A stretch of DNA of 27,257 nucleotides from positions 1 to 27,257 of IMG/VR virus record IMGVR_UViG_3300020176_000074. One strand, written 5' to 3'. The first letter of the stretch is position 1; each line of letters opens with the position of its first letter. Under the pieces are notes generated by a model that was given only the letters and a program-made list of their open reading frames with translations, did not search any database and had not been told where the DNA came from. This document shows positions 8,685-16,909 of this stretch, one piece after another. The position numbers were made by a program, and so were the translations under genes. Origin of the DNA: a virus.

Positions 8685-9089
8685 ATGTTTGACATTGCAA
8701 ACCTCGGCGTTAACCCCACTTCAATCATCGAACTTGAAAACCCTGACGGCGAAGCGCTGACAAATGATGTCGGCGAGGCGATCAGCATCACAATTTACGG
8801 CCCAGGCAGCAAACAGTACCAGGTGGCTTCGGGCATCCGAAACCGCGCCATTTTGGATTATGTCCGCAAGGGCGGCAAGAAAATGAAAGACAACGAGCAG
8901 CGTGAGCTCGATGCTGAGTTCCTTGCGACTTGCACAGTTTCATTCAATGGCTTTGTGTACAAGGACCTGACTGGGCATGAGATGTTCAAGGCCGCCTACA
9001 TGGATACAGCAATTGGATTTATTGCTGACCAAGTCAATAAAGCGGTGAGTGACTGGTCAAATTTTACGAAGGGATCAAGCAAGACTTGA
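8685..9089 (+). CDS. Tail assembly chaperone (lambda gpG-like)
   Basis: 134-residue chaperone that coats the tape measure before tube polymerisation. Recognised by position (between tube and tape measure), size, and the segment IELENPDGEALTNDVGEAISITIYGPGS typical of this class. The frame is open back to 8577, but ATG 8685 is chosen because GGAAG precedes it and the upstream residues look like untranslated sequence. The gene carries an in-frame A_AAT_TTT heptamer at 9059-9065, eight codons before the stop, giving a route to the longer GT-type product. 8574-8684 is a GC-rich leader in which I see no feature. Confidence 0.85.
   Translation: MFDIANLGVNPTSIIELENPDGEALTNDVGEAISITIYGPGSKQYQVASGIRNRAILDYVRKGGKKMKDNEQRELDAEFLATCTVSFNGFVYKDLTGHEMFKAAYMDTAIGFIADQVNKAVSDWSNFTKGSSKT
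9059..9065 (+). promoter_or_regulatory. -1 ribosomal frameshift site A_AAT_TTT
   Basis: The heptamer fits X_XXY_YYZ exactly in the reading frame of the gene starting at 8685 (codons AAT at 9060-9062, TTT at 9063-9065). A -1 slip continues as YEGIKQDLILYARQLGWF without a stop into the next frame, ending at 9541. This is the lambda G/GT strategy. Confidence 0.75.
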
Positions 9090-9541
9090 TCCTTTACGCC
9101 AGGCAGTTGGGGTGGTTTCACGCGACCCCGACTGCTCAGAATCCACACAAGAAAATTTCTAATCAAGAAAAGCCGCGAAGCAGACTTGAAAAAATCATCG
9201 ACAACGGCGGCACGCCTTTGATGCCTGACATTGGCGATGGTAGTTACCTGGTTGAGTACTGGAATGATCTTGGGTTGTTTATGGAAGGGCAAATGGGGCC
9301 AGTGGCACTATCTGCTCAAGAGATTCAATCCTGGCAGAGTGGGGCGCAGTTGAGTTTGAATGCCTGGGAGTTCAGGGTGGTGATGCAAATGTCCAGAGCG
9401 TATTTAAGTGAGTTGCGGGCGGGTGCAGAGCCTGAATGCCCTCCACCCTACGGCAATCCGGCGAACGAGTTTGATCGCGCCACGGTTTCAAAAAAAATCG
9501 GCAATGCATTTAAGTCTCTATTGATGACGAGGAAGTCGTAA
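9065..9541 (+). CDS. T-part of tail assembly chaperone, made by -1 frameshift (gpGT-like)
   Basis: This frame has no convincing start of its own: the first usable codon is a TTG at 9086 without a Shine-Dalgarno, inside the upstream stop. Read instead from the slippery site, it adds about 158 residues to the 127 encoded before the slip, giving a fusion of about 285. The added part is mainly helical (LILYARQLGWFHATPT, then LSLNAWEFRVVMQMSRAYLSELRAG). The stop overlaps the tape measure start (TAATG, 9539-9543). The role, recruiting tube subunits to the tape measure, is known for lambda gpGT and inferred here. Confidence 0.75.
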   Translation, partial: YEGIKQDLILYARQLGWFHATPTAQNPHKKISNQEKPRSRLEKIIDNGGTPLMPDIGDGSYLVEYWNDLGLFMEGQMGPVALSAQEIQSWQSGAQLSLNAWEFRVVMQMSRAYLSELRAGAEPECPPPYGNPANEFDRATVSKKIGNAFKSLLMTRKS

Positions 9542-12500
9542 TGTCTACCAAAGTCGGTCTGCTGACCATCGAGATGGCAGCTAATATCGCTCGTCTTGAG
9601 ACCGATATGCGCCGCGCGCGCAATACTGTTGACAATACGATGCGCAGCATTTCGCGCAGTGCAAGCATGGCGATGTCGTCCATTCAAGGTTTGATTGGCG
9701 TCATGTCAGTGCGTGAACTGGCTCAGATCTCGGATCAATTCAAAACGATTAATGCCACGCTTGCCTTGGCGACAAGATCTGCCGAGGCCGGTGCTGTTGC
9801 ATATGAGCAGGTGCTGGACATTGCCATGCGAAGCGGGCAGGCGATTGAAGGAGTGGCGGTGACCTATCGAAGGTTTGCTGAAAACTCAAGGGATCTTGGA
9901 ATCACGCAGGATCAGGTTGCAAAAGCCACCGAAACCGTAGCCCAAGCGCTTGCTTTGTCCGGGGGAAGTTACCAGAGTACGCAGGCCGCACTGGTGCAGT
10001 TTAGTCAGGCTCTTGCTTCTGGGACGCTGCGCGGTGCCGAACTTAACTCAGTGCTTGAGCAGGCTCCTAGGCTTGCCCGTTTGATTGCGGACGGCATGAA
10101 TGTATCGGTGGGTTCGCTACGCAGCCTTGCTGAAAAAGGAAAAATCACTTCTGATGTGATTATTAAAGCGCTTGAGGACCAAGCCAGCACAATCGAGCGA
10201 GAGTTCGGTCAGCTACCAATGACATTCGCTCGTGCTGTAAACAATTTTCAGACTGCGGTGACTGATCTCGTTGGAAATGTAGAAAAGAATTTAGGAATAT
10301 TTGGAGCGTTAGCGGGTGTAATTAATTTAATTGCACAGAACTTGTCATTGCTGGTGAACGTAGCGATCGCCGCAGCTATTACTGCCATGGGGCGGTTCAC
10401 GGTGACAGTTGTCTCGTTAATATCCACCAAAATCGCTCTGGCCGCGAGTATGGGTGCTGCCACAGCCGCGACCATTACCTTTAACCGAGCCTTGGCAGTT
10501 CTGGGCGGACCTGCAGGTGCAGTCATTACTGCCGCCAGTGCGGCCTACGCGTTTCGAAGTGAGCTCGGGCTGGTCTCCAAAGAGTACGCTAAAGCAATCA
10601 CGGCCACGGATGAGTTCAACGAAGGCATTAAAGCTACGGGTGGCTTCTGGTCTGCGCTGGTCATGCTCGGCTGGACAAACCCATTCTCGTCGCTTGAAGA
10701 GCAGGTGAGCAAGTACCGAGCTGAGGTTGAAAAGTTAAAAGACGAAAAATCAAAACTTAATACAGTTCAGCAGGCGTTTCTAAACACTGCAGAAAAACTC
10801 GAAACGGCTCAGGGTCGCTTGTCGTATTTTGAAGCACTGTTGGCCAAACAGACGCGAGCAAGCAACCAGGCGCGCCAAGATGCAGCGACAGGAACGGACA
10901 CGCATACCGCGGCTTACACCGCGATGATTGCATCTGCGGATGAATTAGTTGCAAAGATGCATGAGGAGTTTTCGCTTATTGGGTTGACCAACGAAGAGCG
11001 CGCTGTATCTATTGCTATGCGCAAGTTAGAGGAGCTTGGAATTCGCTCCGGTACCGAAGCATTTGAAAAATATCTCAAAGAGATTATCGAGATACAGCGT
11101 CGCATACGCGTTAAGAAGGAATGGGTTCAGCTTGCAGATGACTCCGCAAAAGCTGCCAAGCGTGAGTCTGAAGAATACGACCGCCTTATTACGACGCTAA
11201 AAGAAAAAATTGCAACGATTGAAATGGAAAACCAAACATTTGGTTTGACTAATCGCGAGCGAGAGCGCTCGATTTTTTTGCGTGAATTGGAAAACGTCAA
11301 GATTCAGGACCGCAATGCTTTGCTTGAAAAGTATGACGAAGCCACATTAATTAAAGAGGCTAATGATCTAAGAGAAAAAAGCACCAAAGAACGGCTTGAG
11401 AAGGAAAAGGATTATGCCAAAGAAGTAGAAAAAATTAATGATCAAATTGGGCAGTCATTAGCAGATGCGCTGATGGATGGTGGAAGGAGTGCGAAAGACT
11501 TCTTGATCAGCATGTTTAGAACAATGGTCTTGCGGCCATTGCTACAGCCAATTATCTCTGGCGTTGCTGGTGCGATTGGACTCGGGACAGCAGGCGCCGC
11601 ATTAGCTGGGAATAGTGGAGCAGCCGGAGCAAGTGGGGCGGGCGGAACCATGCTTAGCATGGCAGGTGGTATCAAGTCTGCATATGATGTTGTGATGGGA
11701 GGATTTGCATCTGTCGGATCATCATTTACCAACATGGGTGTCAAGCTAGGTTCACAGTTTATTTCTGATTTCGGTTATGGGTTTGGCAGCGGATTTACAT
11801 CTGGATCAGGGGTCACTGCAAACGCAGGCGCCATGTTTGGAGCAGCTGCAAATGCTGCGGCCGGTATTGCAGGGGGCATTGCTCTTGGAAATTTAATTTC
11901 TGGCGATAAAAAACTTTTTGGCAGTCAATATGCAACCACTGCGACTGGAGCAGTTGCAGGAGCCGTGATCGGCTCGGTAGTTCCTGTCATAGGCACTGCA
12001 ATTGGAGCAGTGCTTGGCGGTGCTTTAGGCGGTGTAATCAACGCTGCTTTTGGATCAAGCCCAAAAGAATATACGGATTCAGGAATTTCCGGCACGCTTT
12101 CAGCCATGACAGCAGATGTTCAGGAATATTCCAAATGGAAAAAGGCGGGCGGTTGGTTTACAAGCACTAAGCGCGGCACGGAATTCACCGCGCTCAATTC
12201 AGAGTTGCAAAAGACGCTTGATGCATCGCTTCGTGGCATTGGAGGATCGATTGAATTCTTTGCAAAGTCCCTTGGCCAACCAACCGATGCAATTAATAGC
12301 TTTTCTCAAGACATCAACCTCAGCTTTAAAGATTTATCTGAGCAAGAGATCCAGAAAAAGATCCAAGATGCCGTATCTGGTTTTGAAACTGGGTTGATTA
12401 ATTCAGTATTTCCGACATTGAACACATTTTCCTATGTTGGGGAAACCATCGGGGTTACCTTAAAACGCCTGTCTGACAGACTGATTGCTGTGAATAATGT

Positions 12501-13191
12501 TTTTGGTGCGCTTGGGCTCAAGCTTAATGAGCTCAGCTTGACCGGGGCAAATGCAGCAAACACACTGGTTGAGCTTACTGGAGGCATTGAGGCCTTTACT
12601 CAAAAAGCAGATTTTTATTATCAGAATTTTTATTCTGTGCAAGAGAGGTTGAATAAAAACACCGACAAACTGAAAGAGGTGTTTGCACAACTTGGCATGG
12701 CTTTGCCTACTACCAGAGAGGGTTTTAGAACAATATTTGAGCTGTTTCAGCAGGCGGGCAGCCCCGAGCTTGTCGCTGCGATGCTTAACGTTTCAAGTGC
12801 TTTTTCAGATTACATCAGCGTTGTTGAGCAGGCAGAGGCACAAACAGTCGAGTTGATGATTGCTAGGATGCAAGAAGGCGCAGCGATTGAAAACGGTTTA
12901 TTCCAGTCGCTTGGAGAAGTTGCTGAGCTACGCAAGCGAGAACTAAGTGCGCTAAATGAATCAAATCGTGCACTCCAGCAGCGGGTATTGGGCTTGAAGA
13001 TGCGAAAAATTCATATTCATTGGCTGTTGAAGCAACGACACAGGCATTTGATGAGCTTAAACAGGCAATTTCAGTTGAGCTTCAAAACGCACTTGATTCG
13101 CTTACAAAAGATTTTGATGCCTTTACGGATAGCATTGCTCAGCAGCAGCAAGCGCTTGAGGCGGCCAAGCAAGTCGCAAGTCAAAACCTGA
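9541..13191 (+). CDS. Tape measure protein, N-terminal part (frame broken near 12989-12996)
   Basis: Sets tail length and is ejected with the DNA. The first 200 residues are the lambda-type tape measure domain (SVRELAQISDQFKTINATLA through LRGAELNSVLEQAPRLARLIADGM). Hydrophobic segments near 260-345 and Gly/Ala-rich repeats near 650-840 follow, with the LISMFRTMVLRPLLQPI motif typical of lambda gpH relatives. From about residue 1152 onward the sequence becomes unusually basic (LLKQRHRHL, KRLRRPSK) and unlike the family, because the true frame continues at 12996 in the next reading frame. Length as read is 1216 residues, of which the last 64 or so are probably not native. Starts at ATG 9541, overlapping the chaperone stop. 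Confidence 0.9.
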   Translation: MSTKVGLLTIEMAANIARLETDMRRARNTVDNTMRSISRSASMAMSSIQGLIGVMSVRELAQISDQFKTINATLALATRSAEAGAVAYEQVLDIAMRSGQAIEGVAVTYRRFAENSRDLGITQDQVAKATETVAQALALSGGSYQSTQAALVQFSQALASGTLRGAELNSVLEQAPRLARLIADGMNVSVGSLRSLAEKGKITSDVIIKALEDQASTIEREFGQLPMTFARAVNNFQTAVTDLVGNVEKNLGIFGALAGVINLIAQNLSLLVNVAIAAAITAMGRFTVTVVSLISTKIALAASMGAATAATITFNRALAVLGGPAGAVITAASAAYAFRSELGLVSKEYAKAITATDEFNEGIKATGGFWSALVMLGWTNPFSSLEEQVSKYRAEVEKLKDEKSKLNTVQQAFLNTAEKLETAQGRLSYFEALLAKQTRASNQARQDAATGTDTHTAAYTAMIASADELVAKMHEEFSLIGLTNEERAVSIAMRKLEELGIRSGTEAFEKYLKEIIEIQRRIRVKKEWVQLADDSAKAAKRESEEYDRLITTLKEKIATIEMENQTFGLTNRERERSIFLRELENVKIQDRNALLEKYDEATLIKEANDLREKSTKERLEKEKDYAKEVEKINDQIGQSLADALMDGGRSAKDFLISMFRTMVLRPLLQPIISGVAGAIGLGTAGAALAGNSGAAGASGAGGTMLSMAGGIKSAYDVVMGGFASVGSSFTNMGVKLGSQFISDFGYGFGSGFTSGSGVTANAGAMFGAAANAAAGIAGGIALGNLISGDKKLFGSQYATTATGAVAGAVIGSVVPVIGTAIGAVLGGALGGVINAAFGSSPKEYTDSGISGTLSAMTADVQEYSKWKKAGGWFTSTKRGTEFTALNSELQKTLDASLRGIGGSIEFFAKSLGQPTDAINSFSQDINLSFKDLSEQEIQKKIQDAVSGFETGLINSVFPTLNTFSYVGETIGVTLKRLSDRLIAVNNVFGALGLKLNELSLTGANAANTLVELTGGIEAFTQKADFYYQNFYSVQERLNKNTDKLKEVFAQLGMALPTTREGFRTIFELFQQAGSPELVAAMLNVSSAFSDYISVVEQAEAQTVELMIARMQEGAAIENGLFQSLGEVAELRKRELSALNESNRALQQRVLGLKMRKIHIHWLLKQRHRHLMSLNRQFQLSFKTHLIRLQKILMPLRIALLSSSKRLRRPSKSQVKT

Positions 13192-14414
13192 GCGGGCTGA
13201 AAAGCTTATTTGATTTTATTGGCGATCAGATTGCTGAACTGACAGGATCGACCGCTCAAACTGTTGCCTCCGGGGTGGCGTTTATTCAAAACGCTCTTTT
13301 CGTTGCAAAGGCAAGCGGTTATCTGCCTGAACAAAAAGATTTGGCTTCTGCGGTTACTGCAGCAAAGGGCGGCCTGAGTTCTGAGAACTTTGTTAACGCT
13401 TTTGAAATGCGCCGCGCCAACCTGTTGTTGGCCAATGATCTTTTTGCACTTAAGGAAATTGCCAGTGAGCAAATGACCGATGCAGAAAGACAAATTGAAA
13501 TAGCTGAGCAGCAATTGTCTTCGCTCCAAGAACGATTGGAACAAGCTCGGATTCAGTACGAAAACAGCACCAATGCAACAAATGCCTATTACGACGCCCA
13601 ACTGGTTGCTGCACAGCAGCAAATCAACGTATTAAACGGGATCAATACATCGGTCTTGAGCGTTTCAGCAGCTACAAATAATCTCGCAATGATGATGGAC
13701 CAGCAGCGACAGGCAACTGTTTCACTTGCTCAGGCAAATGCAGATGCGCTGGTTGCAGCAAAAGAGGCAGCATCCCGACGTGAGGCTGAGTTGTCATTGG
13801 CCAAAGCCGCTGCGGAAGAGAAAGCTCGGGCAGCGAGCGAAGCTGCTGTTGTGGCAGCTAACGCAGCAATTGAGCGCGCAAGAATTGAAGAGGCAGCAAG
13901 AAATGCTGCAGCTGCTGCCGAGGCAGAACGGCAAAGACAGGCTTCGGCAGCAGCTGCACAAGCTTCAGCAGAGGCTGCAAAAGTTGCTGAAATGAACTAT
14001 CTTCGAGGACAAAATCCATTCAGCAAAGCATGGAATAGAGCTGTCCAGCAAAAGTACCCAGATCTGTACTACGAAGTCCGCCTTGCGTATGCTTCCGAAA
14101 ACTATGACTGGGCGTCTGGTGGTGGCGCAGCAACTGGTGGATATGTATCGCCAGGCATGATGCTGGTTGGTGAGGAAGGTCCGGAGCTTGTGAATTTCCG
14201 CTCACCTGGCATGGTGTACACCTCAGCGCAAACCCAAAGTCTGCTTGGAGGTAATGGCGGAAATGAGCTTGCTGCAGAATTGAGATCGTTGAGAGAAGAT
14301 CAAAGAGCTCAGTCCAAGGCGATGGTCGCATTGCAGCTCAGAATGACAAAGGTCATCGAGCAATGGGAAGGGGACGGCTTGCCAGCCGAGCGATATGAAG
14401 GGGCACCAGCATGA
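13020..14414 (+). CDS. Tape measure protein, C-terminal part (after frame break)
   Basis: This frame is open from 12960; the nominal TTG start at 13020 has no ribosome site. Reading back through 12996 gives GLEDAKNSYSLAVEATTQAF, which joins naturally onto ALNESNRALQQRVL of the upstream frame. It contains long Ala/Glu coiled coils (about residues 140-325) and the conserved tape measure terminus TGGYVSPGMMLVGEEGPELV with FRSPGMVYTSAQT. So 9541-14414 is best read as one gene of about 1,624 codons with a 1-base deletion, either a real mutation or a sequencing error. Stop overlaps the next start (ATGA at 14411). Confidence 0.85.
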   Translation: MAVEATTQAFDELKQAISVELQNALDSLTKDFDAFTDSIAQQQQALEAAKQVASQNLSGLKSLFDFIGDQIAELTGSTAQTVASGVAFIQNALFVAKASGYLPEQKDLASAVTAAKGGLSSENFVNAFEMRRANLLLANDLFALKEIASEQMTDAERQIEIAEQQLSSLQERLEQARIQYENSTNATNAYYDAQLVAAQQQINVLNGINTSVLSVSAATNNLAMMMDQQRQATVSLAQANADALVAAKEAASRREAELSLAKAAAEEKARAASEAAVVAANAAIERARIEEAARNAAAAAEAERQRQASAAAAQASAEAAKVAEMNYLRGQNPFSKAWNRAVQQKYPDLYYEVRLAYASENYDWASGGGAATGGYVSPGMMLVGEEGPELVNFRSPGMVYTSAQTQSLLGGNGGNELAAELRSLREDQRAQSKAMVALQLRMTKVIEQWEGDGLPAERYEGAPA

Positions 14415-15358
14415 GTGCTGACCAAAATGCCCTTGTAATCGTTCAGCCCATTGTCATCACAGATGCGATGCTTGCTGGAGCGTCTCCTGCCAGCAATATA
14501 TCGGAAGATGACTATCCGGTATGGGTCGGTGGCGTGTCCGCGACAACATATGCATTGGGTGATCGGGTCATAATGATTGCGACCCACAAAATTTATGAAA
14601 GCCTTCAAAATTCAAATACAAATAACGATCCTCGCACATCTCCAACCTGGTGGATTGAGGTCGGACCTACAAATAAATGGGCTGTATTTGATAACTCGGT
14701 CAGCGCACAGACTTCAAATCCCTATTTGATTGAGTACTGGCTGACTCCAGGTAGAGCGATTGGTTCAATTGGGCTTTTAAATCTTACTGATGCATACGAA
14801 ATTGACATCACGATGTATAGCCCTTCGACAGGAAGCCCAGGAATCGTTTATTCAAAATCAATTGACCTTGGATTGACTGAGACAGCATCTGACTGGTGGA
14901 GCTGGTTCTTTGCATTCAGAAACCGTCCGACTCAGACTGTTGAGTCTGACTTGCCAGCCTACCAAGATTGCGTTGTCAAGGTGCAAATTGTAGGTGGCGT
15001 CGATCTTGCCATCGGAGTCTTGCTAATTGGTCAGCGCAGAGAGTTTGGCATCGGAATTAAATACGGTGCCCGTGTTGGCATTCAGGATTACTCCAGAATC
15101 GAGACAAACGATTTTGGCGATACCGTCTTGATCCAAAGAGCCTTTGCGAAGCGGGTTAGTTTTGAATTGATGATTAATGCTAATGAAGTTGATTTATTTC
15201 AAAACTTTCTTGCAAGCATTAGAGCCAAGCCATGTCTTTACATCGCAAATAAAAACTATGAAGCAACAGTTTTGTTTGGGTTTTATAAAAGTTTTGAAAT
15301 TTTGATTAATTATCCTGATCACGCCGACTGTGACATGGAAATCGCAAGCCTTACTTGA
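14411..15358 (+). CDS. Distal tail / baseplate-region protein with carbohydrate-binding-like segment
   Basis: 315 residues directly after the tape measure, the position of distal tail hub proteins. Residues about 35-85 (VWVGGVSATTYALGDRVIM, KIYESLQNSNTNNDP, TWWIEVGP) follow the pattern of CBM5/12-like carbohydrate-binding modules common at phage tail tips. The rest is beta-rich with aromatic clusters (DWWSWFFAFRNRP) and a C-terminal half, GRQRREFG-like to the end, resembling tail hub domains. Sugar binding at the host surface is plausible but inferred. ATG 14411 overlaps the tape measure stop. Confidence 0.75.
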   Translation: MSADQNALVIVQPIVITDAMLAGASPASNISEDDYPVWVGGVSATTYALGDRVIMIATHKIYESLQNSNTNNDPRTSPTWWIEVGPTNKWAVFDNSVSAQTSNPYLIEYWLTPGRAIGSIGLLNLTDAYEIDITMYSPSTGSPGIVYSKSIDLGLTETASDWWSWFFAFRNRPTQTVESDLPAYQDCVVKVQIVGGVDLAIGVLLIGQRREFGIGIKYGARVGIQDYSRIETNDFGDTVLIQRAFAKRVSFELMINANEVDLFQNFLASIRAKPCLYIANKNYEATVLFGFYKSFEILINYPDHADCDMEIASLT

Positions 15359-15366
15359 GGTAGAAA

Positions 15367-15819
15367 ATGGCTATTACACCACTGCCGCCAGCACCACTTC
15401 CAAGCGACACGCCGCAAGATTTTAACGAAAAGGCATTTGCGGTTGTAAGCGCTTTAAATGAATTTGTTACTGAGACTAATTTACTAGCGCTGAGTGTCTC
15501 GGATCTTGAAAATTCCGCTAATGAAAGCGCAGCACTTGCCGCCACAAAAGCATCAGAAGCAGTGCTGGAGGCTTTATCAGCCCAGTCGCACGCATCTGCT
15601 GCGGATGCATCTGCAGTTTCTGCAGCAGATAGCGCAATCGAGGCTTTGTCATATCAACAGGGTGCGCAAGATATTGCTGATTACGTCGCATCCATTGGAT
15701 CTTACAAGTTGCCAATATTAAAAAATAACGGTGCCACATCAATTGTGACCGTTCTTGGCTCCACTTTGCCGGTCGTAAATCGAGCCGGATTTACTGTTGA
15801 CGTTTCATTAACTACGTGA
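15367..15819 (+). CDS. Tail fibre-like protein, Ala/Ser-rich helical stalk
   Basis: 150 residues. The N-terminus MAITPLPPAPLPSDTPQDFN resembles tail-fibre attachment segments seen ahead of fibre repeats. The middle (about 35-100) is an Ala/Ser-rich heptad-like helix typical of trimeric fibre coiled coils. A short beta segment closes it (NGATSIVTVLGSTLPVVNRAG). It directly precedes the DGR variable protein, and a plausible role is to anchor that protein to the tail tip. Good ribosome site (TTGAGG). Confidence 0.7.
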   Translation: MAITPLPPAPLPSDTPQDFNEKAFAVVSALNEFVTETNLLALSVSDLENSANESAALAATKASEAVLEALSAQSHASAADASAVSAADSAIEALSYQQGAQDIADYVASIGSYKLPILKNNGATSIVTVLGSTLPVVNRAGFTVDVSLTT

Positions 15820-15826
15820 GGTTTTC

Positions 15827-16876
15827 ATGGCCGGTAAATATCCAGTCGTACTAAATGGTTCTGTCTTGCAAGAGCTTCAACCTGAAGATCATTTAATCGG
15901 CGACATAATGCTGACAGGATTATTTAAAAAATCGCTTCCTCGGACTCGTCTTTTTTATTCTCCGTCTGTAAATGCAATTTCTACATCACAGCAATTTTAT
16001 GTTGAAGTAGGAGGAAGCCTTCTCAACATTGCTGCAAATACAAGTGTTGTTATGCCCGCACTTGTCTCTGGCGGAGATTACGCAATTTATGCCTGCTCAG
16101 ATGGTTCTTTGAGGGCCGATCTTAACTGGTCATATCCAACGGGGTACACAAGTTTAAATAGCCGCTTTATCGGCTGCGGTCATTATGCTCCAGGAGGTAA
16201 TGCTGCAGCGCAGTCCGGGGGTAATACTACCCCCGCATTTAACGCATATAGTTTTTTTGATTTGACGTATAGGCCAAGTAGAAAAGATTGGCGCGGCATG
16301 ACGACAGACCCTGGTGACGGGTTTTGTGTAGCTATTTATTTACTAAATACAAATCCTGACGTTAATGGAGCCTCAAAATATAACGTCGCAATTGCAGATG
16401 GCGCATCTCCGCCAAAAATTCCATTGGTGTTCGGTGGAAATGGCTCTAGCAACTATGCAAACTTTAACTGGTGGAATGCAAGTGAAGCCTTGGCAGCGCA
16501 AGGCTTGCGGATGCCAACATACGGCGAGTTCTCTTCCTTTGCCTATGGCACGACCGAGGCCTCGTCCATAGGAACAGATCAGGGCAGCACTATTTTAAAT
16601 GCTGCATACACATCAAAGTGCGGGGTAATCCAATCATCTGGAGTCATGTGGGTGTGGGGTAATGAGTTTGGGGGCGGTACCGCAGCAGCTAGTTGGGTAG
16701 CAAATACTGACGGAAGAGGATCAACTTATCAACTTGAGAACGCCGTGCTTTTGGGTGGCAACTGGGGCAATGCGTCGGACGCCGGTTCGCGCGCCTCGAT
16801 CTGGAACAGCCCGCCCACGAGCTCGGGTGGCAGCGTCGGGGCTCGCGGCGTCTGTGACCTCCTGATTCTTGATTAA
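15827..16876 (+). CDS. DGR target: variable tail-tip protein with C-type-lectin (FGE-sulfatase-like) fold
   Basis: 349-residue receptor-binding candidate whose C-terminus is rewritten by the DGR. The N-terminal 150 residues look like a fibre/attachment region. The C-terminal part has the CLec/formylglycine-enzyme-like signature: NWWNASEALAAQGLRMPTYG near 220, GVMWVWGNEFGGG near 275, then VLLGGNWGNASDAGSRAS and GARGVCD at the end. The last 44 residues (306-349) hold the variable repeat; residues 314, 319, 325, 328, 329, 332, 334, 336 and 337 differ from the template. The Trp, Gly and Arg framework is fixed while Asn-rich template codons vary, as in Mtd and TvpA proteins. GTGAGG precedes ATG 15827. 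Confidence 0.93.
   Translation: MAGKYPVVLNGSVLQELQPEDHLIGDIMLTGLFKKSLPRTRLFYSPSVNAISTSQQFYVEVGGSLLNIAANTSVVMPALVSGGDYAIYACSDGSLRADLNWSYPTGYTSLNSRFIGCGHYAPGGNAAAQSGGNTTPAFNAYSFFDLTYRPSRKDWRGMTTDPGDGFCVAIYLLNTNPDVNGASKYNVAIADGASPPKIPLVFGGNGSSNYANFNWWNASEALAAQGLRMPTYGEFSSFAYGTTEASSIGTDQGSTILNAAYTSKCGVIQSSGVMWVWGNEFGGGTAAASWVANTDGRGSTYQLENAVLLGGNWGNASDAGSRASIWNSPPTSSGGSVGARGVCDLLILD
16741..16857 (+). repeat. DGR variable repeat (VR)
   Basis: 117 bp at the 3' end of the variable gene, matching 17294-17410 with 10 mismatches and no gaps. Mismatches (VR positions): A to G at 16767, 16809, 16821, 16826, 16827, 16833, 16835; A to T at 16800; T to G at 16781; T to C at 16811. So 8 of the template's 21 adenines are changed against 2 of its 96 other bases. 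Confidence 0.95.
16836..16857 (+). promoter_or_regulatory. Initiation of mutagenic homing (IMH) region
   Basis: The last 22 bp of VR are identical to TR, GC-rich, and free of adenine for 21 bases. In Bordetella BPP-1 such a block at the VR 3' end is where cDNA integration starts. Identity stops exactly at 16857 (VR continues CCT, TR continues GGA). Confidence 0.7.
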
Positions 16877-16892
16877 GGCGGCGACAGCCGCC
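16877..16892. promoter_or_regulatory. DGR target-site hairpin/cruciform with GACA loop
   Basis: GGCGGC-GACA-GCCGCC, a perfect 6-bp stem with a tetraloop fitting the GRNA rule described for DGR target recognition hairpins downstream of VR in Bordetella phage. It starts 19 bases past the VR end and directly after the stop codon of the variable gene. No such structure follows TR. No T tract, so a terminator is unlikely. Confidence 0.7.
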
Positions 16893-16909
16893 GATTGATT
16901 TAACCGTAT

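Noticed and set aside
9086-9541. Independent gene with a TTG start
   Set aside because: No ribosome site and start inside the upstream stop; the -1 slippery site explains the frame better.
13003-13011. Programmed slip at A_AAA_ATT in the tape measure gene
   Set aside because: Does not fit X_XXY_YYZ, and a slip there would leave KMR in place of the expected EDA; a 1-base deletion upstream fits better.
16861-16909. Transcription terminator after the variable gene
   Set aside because: The hairpin has no T tract; its GRNA loop and position fit the DGR target element.
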